Assembly (NCBI GenBank): GCA_016716125.1
Contig: JADJWZ010000023.1
Location: 1 to 50,864, forward strand
DNA from: Ignavibacteria bacterium
GTDB taxonomy: Bacteria; Bacteroidota; Ignavibacteria; Tepidaquicellales; Tepidaquicellaceae
Length of the DNA: 50,864 bases
Direction of reading: 5' to 3'
Position 1 is the stretch's first letter; each line of letters opens with the position of its first letter. Positions 1 to 8,677 of this stretch are shown here, one piece after another. The notes beneath the pieces were generated by a model. It saw only the letters and a program-made list of their open reading frames with translations. It had not been told where the DNA came from and did no database searches. The position numbers were made by a program, and so were the translations under genes.

Positions 1-273
1 CTTATCCTTGACTTCATCGGGTTCATATAGTGATTCTTCAAAAGTTTCATTAAGTTCATATTTTCTTTTTAGCATAGATTTAAAATCAAAATCAACAATT
101 GACACCCCTGCTTTTTTAAATTCTGTCTCAACGTTAATACTCGAGTCGGTCTTATCTCTTATGTTAATTTTCTTTGCACCTAATAATGAATATATATGAG
201 AAATAGAAGTTGTAACAGTATTCCATTTTCCACTAACAAAATCAGCTAAAGCATACAATTTTATTAACTTCAT
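1..273 (-). CDS. Hypothetical protein, C-terminus cut by window edge
   Basis: An open minus-strand frame starts with ATG at 273, two codons after an in-frame TAG, and runs off the left edge after 91 codons. It begins MKLIKLYALADFVSG and continues as a charged, mixed soluble sequence with no membrane segment. I recognise no family. It lies 77 bp downstream of the 130-aa gene at 351-743 in the same direction, so it may be the last visible gene of the defence-like run. Intact type III systems carry a Res helicase near Mod, but nothing in these 91 residues looks like a Res N-terminus. Confidence 0.55.
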   Translation of the reverse strand, partial: MKLIKLYALADFVSGKWNTVTTSISHIYSLLGAKKINIRDKTDSSINVETEFKKAGVSIVDFDFKSMLKRKYELNETFEESLYEPDEVKDK

Positions 274-350
274 CAGCTAATTTAAACCTAAAAGCGATAT
301 TGTCTGGATTCGTTGAATATTTGCTTTGCATCTTTTTTTAGTTAAGATAA

Positions 351-743
351 TTAATTCTGAATTTTTATTTTTGGAAGAATTGATTCCAGATGATTTTCTT
401 TCTTAAATACCCCGTCAAATAAAATATCATTAAAAATATCGTAATGCTTATTTAAAAAATGAGAATTAATTCTTATACTATTCTTAGTTAATATATCTGA
501 AAGATCTGGATTACCAATTACATTATCAGGGATTTCATACATCTTCTTAATCTCTGTATTTCCACTGAAACATTCGTATAAACCTTTAGCAACTCTATAT
601 GAACTATAACCTGGAATACTTAACAATAGTAATATATCCATAGGCTTTACTGAAATGATTTTTTCAAGTTCCTTCTTTGAATTGAATGCTCCGTAAATCC
701 CAGGCTCTGCAGGTAATTTGTCAACTACTAAATAAGTTATCAT
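351..743 (-). CDS. Hypothetical 130-aa protein downstream of the Mod remnant
   Basis: A soluble 130-residue frame, MITYLVVDKLPAEPGIYGAF onward, with no signal peptide or transmembrane helix and no motif I recognise. It starts 22 bp after the end of the decayed methyltransferase tail and points the same way, so it is probably in that transcription unit. The spacing suggests an accessory gene of the same locus, but its function cannot be read from the sequence. Confidence 0.55.
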   Translation of the reverse strand: MITYLVVDKLPAEPGIYGAFNSKKELEKIISVKPMDILLLLSIPGYSSYRVAKGLYECFSGNTEIKKMYEIPDNVIGNPDLSDILTKNSIRINSHFLNKHYDIFNDILFDGVFKKENHLESILPKIKIQN

Positions 744-765
744 TTTTATTTAAGTTAATATTATT

Positions 766-987
766 TTAAGTTATTGTGATCACCTTCAAACTCTCTATCC
801 CCCTGTCATCCACAATCTTAACCGCTATCCTCTGATATTTCCCCGTCTCAAACGGCAATGAAACCGTCCCTTTATATGCCTCGATCAGCTCTTCATCTAT
901 TTCAGCTTTCAGATTCTTTGCGAGGCTTTGCCAGCCTTCTTTCTCTCCTGCCATCGGGAAGAATACCTGTCTCGGAAATAAGCTCAT
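766..987 (-). pseudogene. C-terminal fragment of the type III Mod methyltransferase
   Basis: The 73-residue frame (SLFPRQVFFPMAGEKEGW near its start, KIVDDRGIESLKV near its end) matches what I know as the extreme C-terminus of large Mod proteins of this family. Reading back across its nominal ATG gives DYDG-MSLFPRQVFF, as in intact relatives. It overlaps the end of the main Mod frame (984-2636) in a different phase. From memory of relatives, roughly 100 residues normally lie between the end of that frame (LVPRPKIV) and DYDG, so a deletion plus a phase change has removed them. It is not an independent gene. Confidence 0.75.
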
Positions 988-2636
988 TCCGTCATAATCC
1001 TTACTATCTTCGGTCTCGGAACCAATGTCTGCGCTTCTTCTATCGCAAGCGCAACCTGTCTCTGCTCTAATGGCGAATGTTCCGGTCCGAATGAAATTAC
1101 AACTCTTTCCGCAGAATATAAACCAGTTTTGTTTTTTATACTGCTTACCCTGTCTGCGCCAAAATCGTTTGACTTAGTTTCTGCATCCGCGTGAAGCCAC
1201 CTTGTTCCGGGCAGTGGTTCGACTCTCGAAAATAAAATATACTGTCCGTTCTTTCCTCTTATGCCGGATTTTAATAATTCATTTCTCCATTCGGATTGTC
1301 TCAATGTTTCACCTGATCGAACAATAGAATTATTCGCTTCAAATTCTTTTTTATCCTTTGATTCAATACCATCAATTGATCTAACTGCTGGTGAAGGAAC
1401 TGCTTCAAATGTAAAAGGTCCTGTAACTCTTGTTTTTTTATTATCGGTTAAAGGTTTGTCTATAAAGTATATATCCTCTTTTTCTCTTCCCTCTGCTATA
1501 ATTTCGAGTTTTGTTCTTTTTTCTCTCTTATAAATAAATCCACTTGAGATTCCCTTGCTCTGGATATGCCAATTCATACAATTAAAATTAGCACTCATTA
1601 ATCTCTGTTTAGACAAGGTAATTGCTATGCGAGAGGTATCACAAGTAATCCATCTTCTACCAAATTTCTCAGCAACAAAAGCAGTCGTTCCGCTTCCACA
1701 AGTAATATCTAAAACCAAATCCCCTGGTTGAGTAGTCATTAGCATACATCTCTCAATTGGAAGTTCATCTGTTTGCACAGCATAGATTGGGTCCATTTCT
1801 GCAGCTGTATCATCCCATAAATTATTTAAAGGCTTATATGGAAAGTCCATTATATATTCTTTATAAGGTCGCCATGAACTGTTTCCAACAAGTCTGTTAG
1901 ACTTTATTAATCTTTTATATCCTTCTTTGTCAAATTTCCATTCATGGCCTTTTGGTGGATAAATTTCCTTACCTCCTAATGTGATAGGAAATATATTTTC
2001 AGGATTTTTTGATTTCTTGGAACCAACCTGAGTTCTAAATATTTTCTTCAAATCTAATTCTGAATTATTTATTTCTTGCTCAGTTAGAGAATGATAATTC
2101 CTCTCATCATCAATGTTTCGATACTCTCCTTCAAGACAGTCTCTCTTATCTATTGGTAAAAAGATTTGATTAACCTTTAAGGTTTCTTTATCTTTAGCAT
2201 ACCAAATTATATAGTCAAACAATTCAAATAGACCTTTCCCAAAACGCTGAAGATAAGATGCCCTTTTTTTGAAAGGTATAATATTAATACAATTGTCGTA
2301 GCCAAAAATATCATCACAGACATTTTTTATTAAGTGAAGATTATTGTCGTTTATTTGAATAAAAATGCTACCTGATTCATTTAGTAAATCACGTGCCAAA
2401 AATAATCTGTCTCTGAGGTATGTTAGATAGGAGTGAATCCCCAATTCCCACGTATCACGAAATGCTTTTATCGTTTCCGGTTCACCGCTGAGGTCATCAT
2501 CTTTTCCGTCTTTCACATCAAGTTTATTTACGAACGGCTGGAAGTTGCTTCCGTATTTTATTCCGTAAGGCGGGTCGAAGTAGATCATCTGCACCTGTCC
2601 ATCAAGACCTTCTTTTTCTAGGAGAGAATTCATCAC
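984..2636 (-). pseudogene. Type III-style adenine-specific DNA methyltransferase (Mod), main fragment
   Basis: This frame encodes the catalytic part of a beta-class adenine-N6 methyltransferase: motif IV DPPYGIKYG at residues 21-29 precedes the SAM-binding motif I LDITCGSGTT at about 309-318. Such enzymes methylate adenine in asymmetric sites and act with a Res helicase-nuclease. The frame stays open upstream to about 2762 (LKDAIEFYKHRHNWSNRLIA), where a one-base shift separates it from the N-terminal piece at 2708-3034. At the 3' end it runs out of phase after LVPRPKIV and stops, losing about 100 residues before the tail at 766-987. With two lesions the gene is probably inactive, unless the 5' indel is a sequencing error. 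The 3' deletion is harder to explain that way. Confidence 0.85.
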
Positions 2637-2707
2637 CAGTAAGCTGTCACCTGCGATGAGCCGGTTTGACCAGTTATGCCGGTGCTTATAAAATTCTATC
2701 GCATCTT

Positions 2708-3034
2708 TCAGAGGAACTTCTTCCTTGAATAAAGACTCCTGTTCATAATTACTACCGTTCTTTTCCTCACAGCTTCAATGATCGAGCGCGGATCTATTCT
2801 TTCATGCACATGCAGCGAGACAGTATCCACATCAAACGACAATCTCTCCGCTTTCCCCGCCCACTGTAGCTGCGGATCGAGATGCGGATCATAACTGTAT
2901 TTTTTCTTTCCGAGATCTTTATCTGATTCAGGAGTGACAAGCCCGACAGGAGGATTATTTACACGTTCTTTATCCTTATGATCATACTGCTCGATCGGTC
3001 TTTTGGATTTTGCGGTTGATTTACGTTTTGCCAT
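2708..3034 (-). pseudogene. N-terminal fragment of the type III Mod methyltransferase
   Basis: This 108-codon frame starts MAKRKSTAKSK and contains RVNNPPVGLVTPESDKD, YDPHLDPQLQWAGKAE and SLHVHERIDPRSIIEAVRK, the conserved N-terminus of the same Mod family. After VRK the frame changes to a short nonsense tail. Restoring one A in the A-run (plus-strand T-run 2761-2764) gives VRKKNGSNYEQESLFKEE and rejoins the main fragment. The true start is the ATG at 3034, 27 bp after the end of the UDG-like gene, so the two were probably co-transcribed. Confidence 0.8.
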
Positions 3035-3061
3035 TGATCAAGGTCCTGTTTTATTTTTGAT

Positions 3062-3718
3062 TTATATATCCCTGAACTTACTAAGATCTTTTAAATTTTC
3101 TTTATCTAATTTACCTATTTGTATTGGCCAAATAATGTCTTCTTTATCTTTAATAGTTAACTGTAAATTTGCCTGTTTACTATAATGTACTAATTTAATT
3201 ATTTTTGTTGATCTATGAATTCTGCTATCGGCTTTATTGAATTCATTGTTAACTGCATCGAATGCTGTATTCCCTAAACATAGAATAACTTCAGGTTTAA
3301 TGATTTCTATTTCTTTGATTAAATATTTCTCAAAACAATTCTTTGTTCTCTTTTTAAATACTCTAGATTTATGTTGTGCCGTTTGCCTGGATACACCACA
3401 TTTCATCACGTCAGTAAAATGAGGAATAGTATTGTAATATTTTTTTACAAAATTTTTAAGATGCTCAAATCCGGAATCTTCAAACATTCCTCGAATATGA
3501 ACACCCACTTTTCCGGTTATACTTGGAGCTTCTGCAATAAGCATTACATTAGTATTACTGTCTCCAAAATAAGGAGACCAAATAGCCTCTTCATTTACGT
3601 CTACTTCACAATCATTAATACAATCACAGCAAAACTTTTTAGTCCCTTCAAATTTAGTAAGATCCGCCTTAGGAAAAGCAGGCTGAAATAATTTTAATAA
3701 ATTTGTACTAATCAGCAT
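3062..3718 (-). CDS. Uracil-DNA-glycosylase-superfamily protein
   Basis: The 218-residue protein has the layout of a family-4-like UDG: a first strand and loop VMLIAEAPS (residues 58-66, normally a GEAPG-type motif), TDVMKCG at 102-108, the strand KPEVILCLGNTAFDAV at 141-156, and a late His (LVHYS, H178) where the family has its HPS loop. Cysteines at 30, 31, 33, 37, 107 and 128 could hold an iron-sulfur cluster. The motifs are divergent, so the activity could be excision of a modified base or only DNA binding. It lies between the DUF2075 helicase (21 bp upstream) and Mod (27 bp downstream), which suggests an accessory role in that locus rather than housekeeping repair. Confidence 0.7.
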   Translation of the reverse strand: MLISTNLLKLFQPAFPKADLTKFEGTKKFCCDCINDCEVDVNEEAIWSPYFGDSNTNVMLIAEAPSITGKVGVHIRGMFEDSGFEHLKNFVKKYYNTIPHFTDVMKCGVSRQTAQHKSRVFKKRTKNCFEKYLIKEIEIIKPEVILCLGNTAFDAVNNEFNKADSRIHRSTKIIKLVHYSKQANLQLTIKDKEDIIWPIQIGKLDKENLKDLSKFRDI

Positions 3719-3739
3719 AGTTTTTTGCCAATGTATTTT

Positions 3740-3970
3740 TTAAAAGTTATTCAATCTTTTTTTAAAGTATTTCTCAGTATCCTTATCAACAAAATACACA
3801 TAGCATCCTTTTATCGCCCTGGTAAATAGTATTCTATAAATATTTCTTACTAATCTGTTTAATTCTTCAGGATTATGCTTCAGTCCCTGCTTTCCTTTAG
3901 AATCATAATAATCATTCCAGTTTGTAAAAAAAGAATTTGTCTCAGGATTGAACTGAAGATCTTGCCTACT
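3740..3970 (-). pseudogene. Out-of-frame C-terminus of the DUF2075 helicase
   Basis: Just after the helicase motif HTSQGLEFDYVGIIVG the main frame at 3880-5913 turns to nonsense. The neighbouring frame then reads DLQFNPETNSFFTNWNDYYD, later NRLVRNIYRILFTRAIKG and YFKKRLNNF, ending with TAA at 3740-3742. RNIYRILFTRAIKG is the normal last helicase motif of DUF2075 proteins. One missing base near 3963-3972 (for example GGCAAG from GGCAAAG, giving VGKDL) restores a continuous gene from about 5595 to 3740. Confidence 0.8.
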
Positions 3971-5913
3971 ATGATTCCAACATAATCAAATTCTAATCCC
4001 TGTGATGTATGCACACATCCGATTTGATTTATTCCATCATCGTCAATTGCAAATTTTGTACCAATTTGACGCGAATTCCATGGCATGGAAAAATCAAACT
4101 CAGGAATATTTACATCTTCAATTTGTCCGTTTGCATTACCGTTTTTTGCAGGAGTCCATGGCCATGCATATCCTGCCAATATCCTGGCTTTTGATCCTTT
4201 GTCAATTTCCTGACCAATCAAATATCTTAATTCATTTGGACTGTCACAGATTTTAAACATAAAATCATTAGTATCCCAACCGTCAAAATTACCGGTAGCT
4301 TCCAGTTGCAGAACATCCTCAACCCAGTTTATAAAACCTTCTGCGCCTGAACATCTGAATTGTGCTTTTAAATCTATCGATTGTATTTCGGCTTTATGTA
4401 ATTCTGTTACTCTCTTGATTTCTTCTAAAGTACCGATATCATCAGGTCTGATCATTTGCTTTTCATCAATAAAAAAAATACTTACTTTAGCTGCTTTTAT
4501 TATATCCTCAACTTGATTCTTACCCTTATACATGAATGCATTACCGTTTTTTAATCTATGAGCTTCATCTACAATTAAAACATCAAAAGTATTTTCCGGA
4601 ACATTATAAAAAGAAGAAGATCCTTTTAGCAAATGTCTTACTCGGTTACTGTCAAAAGTTCCAACTAATTTAGCCAACATTACTTCCCTGAAAGAAGAAT
4701 TTGGAGCAACAAATACTACGTTTTGATTATCTTTTAACAAACCTAATAAATTCATTGATACAACTGATTTACCTGTTCCAGGTCCACCATTTATAATTAC
4801 TACAGTTTTCTTTGTTGCTGTTAATGCAATTTCCTTAGCTGTTTCAAAAGCAATTTTTTGTTCATCAAGTAAAACAAATTCTGAATTTCCTTTAAACAAT
4901 CCGCATACATGATCAATCAATTTTTTACTAGGCTTGATATTACCGTTTTCGATTTGATATACAATTTCTTCACCTTTACCTTTTCCAACGAAAATTCTTA
5001 TAAATTCTTCAAGTTGTGTTTGGTCATCTTTAAAGTAGATTGGTGAATCACTAACAATATCGCTATATATTTCATCTCTTAATGGTTCAGGATTTCTTTC
5101 AGTATAATTATGCAGATAAGCGCAGGATTTAATTTGCAAAGAATTGTTATAAACATTCTCATTATAATCTTTTAAATACAATTTATATGAATATGCCTGA
5201 TAAGATGGGTGCAAAGTATTTCCAAAATAATCTGTATAAACTAATCCGTCCTTTTTTGTACTTTTAGCCTCCAACCATTGTTTTAATTCTATAATAATGA
5301 ATCCAGATCTATCCGATTCATCTTTTCCTGTAATTATAAAATCAACCCTTTTCGAAGTTGAAGGTAAATTATATTCAATAAGAATTCCGCAATCATCAGC
5401 TATTTGAGCATTTTTAATTACCTTACCTATAAACTGCATTGAATTTATCCAGGACATTTCCTCTTTTTTATTTACTTTCTCCCATAAGAAATTTTCCAAT
5501 ACTGAATTCTTGATTTTATCAGAAATAATATTTTTGTCTACATCATTAATAAAACCTTTTGAAGAATTTTTATAAACAATCATTAATATTTTCATTATAT
5601 TTTTAACACTCCCCTTCACTTTTTCAACAGGATATTTCTCTTTATTACTTTCAATCTTTTCCAACACAATCTCCCTCACATCAAAACCATATTTCTCAGA
5701 AATAAGTAATGCATAGATCATAATATCAGCAATCTCCTCTTTCACTTTTTCCTCATCAGCTTCATCAGCTTTTTTCCAGAGAAATAATTCAAGCAGCTCC
5801 CCCGCTTCTATACTGATCGCCAATGCGAGATCCTTTGCATTATGAAACTGTTTCCAGTCTCTTTCATTTCTAAACTTTAAAATTTCTTCTGTTATTTCTT
5901 TAATTTCATTCAT
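3880..5913 (-). CDS. MazG-like NTP pyrophosphohydrolase read through into a DUF2075 (Schlafen-like) helicase
   Basis: Residues 1-106 are a MazG-like nucleotide pyrophosphohydrolase with metal-binding acidic residues in EAGELLE (36-42) and EEIAD (59-63). From Met107 the protein is a DUF2075-type ATPase: a PD-(D/E)XK-like core (RVDFIITG with D191, then IIIELKQW with E209 and K211), Walker A GGPGTGKS at 376-383, Walker B VDEAH at 448-452 and SQGLEFDYVG near the end. I think the fusion is an artefact. One more A in the run at 5600-5604 ends the MazG protein at KGSVKKYNENIN, and DUF2075 then starts at its own ATG (5595). The last part of DUF2075 is also out of frame (see 3740-3970). The MazG start overlaps the upstream TPR gene by 8 bp. 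Confidence 0.8.
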   Translation of the reverse strand: MNEIKEITEEILKFRNERDWKQFHNAKDLALAISIEAGELLELFLWKKADEADEEKVKEEIADIMIYALLISEKYGFDVREIVLEKIESNKEKYPVEKVKGSVKNIMKILMIVYKNSSKGFINDVDKNIISDKIKNSVLENFLWEKVNKKEEMSWINSMQFIGKVIKNAQIADDCGILIEYNLPSTSKRVDFIITGKDESDRSGFIIIELKQWLEAKSTKKDGLVYTDYFGNTLHPSYQAYSYKLYLKDYNENVYNNSLQIKSCAYLHNYTERNPEPLRDEIYSDIVSDSPIYFKDDQTQLEEFIRIFVGKGKGEEIVYQIENGNIKPSKKLIDHVCGLFKGNSEFVLLDEQKIAFETAKEIALTATKKTVVIINGGPGTGKSVVSMNLLGLLKDNQNVVFVAPNSSFREVMLAKLVGTFDSNRVRHLLKGSSSFYNVPENTFDVLIVDEAHRLKNGNAFMYKGKNQVEDIIKAAKVSIFFIDEKQMIRPDDIGTLEEIKRVTELHKAEIQSIDLKAQFRCSGAEGFINWVEDVLQLEATGNFDGWDTNDFMFKICDSPNELRYLIGQEIDKGSKARILAGYAWPWTPAKNGNANGQIEDVNIPEFDFSMPWNSRQIGTKFAIDDDGINQIGCVHTSQGLEFDYVGIIVGKIFSSILRQILFLQTGMIIMILKESRD

Positions 5914-7888
5914 TATCTTTTTTATATAATGTTTCAGCTAATTCATATTCCCGTTCATAAGGTAATTTTAATTTATCAAGCATTTCCGGTATAGCTATTT
6001 TCCAGCTCACATAATAATAAGCAAGAATATTATAACCTGCAAATGTTTTATCAGCGATTGAACTCAAATGATACCCTTCTTTTACGGGATCGAATCCCTG
6101 TGATCCAAGCATAGCTATCTCAAATGCTATCTCTTTTACTTTTTCAGCTTTCATGGATTCAAAATACTTTAATGCCTCAACCATAAACATAACTACAGCC
6201 ATGTTAACACCGGATTTCTTTTGAGACTCAACGAATTTTTCTGTTTCTATTTCTTTTTTTGGATCCGGATTCTCAATATCAAATGGATCATTTAAAATTG
6301 ATTTCAATATTTTATCCTGATCGGTTCTGTTTCTGTATTCAGTTTCACTCACAATTTCAAAATTGTGACTTAATTTCAGATCATCAGCCCAGTTCTGAAC
6401 AAGCTCATATTCTTCTCCCGGCTGCCGCTTATCTTTTATTCGTAAATATTCAATATAAAACTTTTGAGAAAATTTTAATTCAGAATTCGTTGCTTTAAAC
6501 TCCTTTATCAGATTAATTCCAAACAGATCCTTGAATTGTAATGCCATGACCATATTGTAAATTTTACTTTTTGACAGAACATCTTTAGGAGAAAGATCGA
6601 CAACCCTTTTATCAGTTACAGCATGTAATCCTTCCAGCATCAGTGTATTAAGAGAAACAAACTGATGGGCTCTTATTTCAGGATAGTTAACATATAAAAA
6701 ATTTTCTATGAAAAGATCGATTGGAGTGTTAAATATTTGTCTGTTGATTCCGTCGAACAGAGATGAACAGTATTTAGAAATTGATTTTTCATCGTACCCT
6801 AACTTCTTAAACCTTTTTATTGTTGGTTCAATGCCTCTTATAAAATTTCCTTTTTGCTGCTGCGTCATTATAAACAATTTGTTCTTGTTGTATTTACGCG
6901 CTTCTATTACAAGATCGAGATGTACTAATTCATGCATCTGCAAATGCTCCGCTGCTGTTAATCCCGGCTTATAAAGCAACTTATGTTTTTCTCTGTTATA
7001 ATTTTCAGCAAATTCAAACTTCGCAGCTGTTTCTAGATTTTCATCCGGATGAATATCAACTTCAACGCCTCCGTCTGCTTCAAGCTTCAGTAAATATTTC
7101 TCGACAGTTCCTTTAACATTTACAGAGGCAATGATCTTTTGTGAAACTGTAAGAGCCTGTTTAAGTGAGTGTTTATATATCTCATCTTTGACTTTATTTT
7201 TTCCAACTGCAAGAATTGCTTCTTCAAATGATTTCAGTAAGTCATTTTCTTTTTCGTAAACCAGGGAAAGTGCATAATGTGTATTCGGATAGTCTTCATT
7301 GATCTTTGCTGCCTGTATGAAAAATTTCTTAGATTCTTCATATTTACCTAGCTGCATTAACGTAGCTCCGATATTATTTAATGTAATATTGTCTTCGGGA
7401 TTTGCTTTTAACGCCTGCTCATAATACTTCATCGAAGTATCAAAATCATTTTTAAATTTTCCGAATATGTTTCCCATCATTAACAGAGCATAATTATTCG
7501 CCGGGTTCCATCGCAATGCATCTATTAAAGAGTTTATTGCTTCTTCCTGATTTCCTTCATCCGAGAGTATTTGACCGTAAATTCTGTGGTATTCTGATAC
7601 GGTAGGATTTTTTTCTAAAAGTGAATCTAAAATTCTCTTTGCTTCATTATACTTTCCTTTTTCACATAGTGAAACTACTTTTCTGAACTCCGTTCCCTGT
7701 GATTCTAATTCATATTCATCTATGTCAATAATTATAATTCCGTCCTTAATTTTCACAACAGGTTTATAATCGCCATAAGCATAAAATTTTTCAAAATAGC
7801 TTTCCAGTTCTTTGATATTATCTTTTACATTTTGTGCATCCGGAAACAATTCGAAAGTGAAATCTTCCAGCTTGTGAATAATTATCAT
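5906..7888 (-). CDS. TPR protein with HEXXH (zinc-peptidase-like) domain
   Basis: The 660-residue protein has tetratricopeptide repeats from about residue 62 to 230 (for example YNEAKRILDSLLEKNP, FDTSMKYYEQALKANPED and KYEESKKFFIQAAKINEDY). A helical C-terminal half follows, with HLQMHELVHLDLVIEAR at 315-331, whose H319-E320-x-x-H323 fits a zincin metallopeptidase site. There is no signal peptide, so it should be cytosolic. It is the first gene of the run and its stop overlaps the MazG-like start by 8 bp, implying translational coupling. TPR plus peptidase modules occur as sensor/effector parts in defence loci, but this exact combination is not one I know. Protease activity is inferred from the motif alone. 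Confidence 0.65.
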   Translation of the reverse strand: MIIIHKLEDFTFELFPDAQNVKDNIKELESYFEKFYAYGDYKPVVKIKDGIIIIDIDEYELESQGTEFRKVVSLCEKGKYNEAKRILDSLLEKNPTVSEYHRIYGQILSDEGNQEEAINSLIDALRWNPANNYALLMMGNIFGKFKNDFDTSMKYYEQALKANPEDNITLNNIGATLMQLGKYEESKKFFIQAAKINEDYPNTHYALSLVYEKENDLLKSFEEAILAVGKNKVKDEIYKHSLKQALTVSQKIIASVNVKGTVEKYLLKLEADGGVEVDIHPDENLETAAKFEFAENYNREKHKLLYKPGLTAAEHLQMHELVHLDLVIEARKYNKNKLFIMTQQQKGNFIRGIEPTIKRFKKLGYDEKSISKYCSSLFDGINRQIFNTPIDLFIENFLYVNYPEIRAHQFVSLNTLMLEGLHAVTDKRVVDLSPKDVLSKSKIYNMVMALQFKDLFGINLIKEFKATNSELKFSQKFYIEYLRIKDKRQPGEEYELVQNWADDLKLSHNFEIVSETEYRNRTDQDKILKSILNDPFDIENPDPKKEIETEKFVESQKKSGVNMAVVMFMVEALKYFESMKAEKVKEIAFEIAMLGSQGFDPVKEGYHLSSIADKTFAGYNILAYYYVSWKIAIPEMLDKLKLPYEREYELAETLYKKDNE

Positions 7889-8390
7889 TAAAAATTTTTA
7901 TTAACTAATTGAAATTCAGAAATATTCTTTCAAACTATAAAAGCTTCTGAATAAGGATAACTTTTTACTTTTCACCATAATAATATTAATCAGTAGACAA
8001 AATACTCAAAATAAAAGTATTAGTCCTCTGAAAAATGTATGTGTGTTTTTAAAATTTGTGTAAGATATCTTCGTACATTTCTTTCTCCGTTAACAGTATC
8101 TAATCAACTCCCTTACTAAATATTAGAAAAAAAAATAATTCAGGACTTGCACCATATTGTCTATTGACCCCCACTTCTTACGACTTTGAGAAGTTTATTA
8201 TTAATCCGCCATTTCTTTTAAACTCTTGATATCGCATGCCATTCTGTCTGTCTCAAATGTATTATTTCACAATAAAGCTGTATGTCATTTCATTGTCTTG
8301 CGTAGCATACAAACTTATTTACATTTTTGGAGGAAGGATTTGAACGTTGAATATACAAATGTGCTACTAAATGCGTTGTCTATTGTCCTT
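7889..8390. other. Intergenic stretch between two defence-like runs
   Basis: About 500 AT-rich bases with no convincing open frame on either strand. It must contain the promoter of the TPR-MazG-DUF2075 run, but no clear -35/-10 pair stands out. TTGTCTATTG occurs twice, near 8158 and 8375. Bases 8331-8347 resemble the 3' end of a tRNA on the minus strand. Confidence 0.4.
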
Positions 8391-8677
8391 CTATAATTTT
8401 TCAGTGTTATTTGAAAGCCCATCAAACTTAGCTTTCATTGTCGGATTTCCGTGAGTTAGTTTTTTTATAGTTAAGTCCACTGTTTTTTCATTGGCAAGTC
8501 GAAGATTGTTCTCGGATGATAACAATGCATCTTTGGTTTTTTGCAATTCTTTTATAGTTTTATCTATTCCATCTATAGCCTCTTTAAATTTACGACTTGC
8601 CAAATCATAATTTCTTGCAAACCCTTCTTTAAACTTGTTAATTTTTTCTTCAAAATTATTAATATCAATATTTTGAC
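8391..8677 (-). pseudogene. Out-of-frame C-terminus of the DUF2130 protein
   Basis: This frame reads SQNIDINNFEEKINKFKEGF, then LASRKFKEAIDGIDKTIKEL, LRLANEKTVDLTIKKLTHGN and the stop. It is the normal end of DUF2130 proteins. It follows the main DUF2130 frame after a one-base change of phase in the A-run at 8678-8683 (plus-strand T6). Removing one A gives ELALVKSQNIDI, which aligns without a gap to the family. It is part of the gene at 8665-9708 and not separate. Confidence 0.8.

Noticed and set aside
2760..2764. Programmed -1 frameshift or phase-variable tract in Mod
   Set aside because: The A-run is only four bases, there is no slippery heptamer, and the gene has a second lesion downstream; a plain indel is simpler.
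5583..5620. True MazG-helicase fusion protein
   Set aside because: The junction has a weakly matching linker, while a one-base change gives a normal MazG ending and a normal helicase start.
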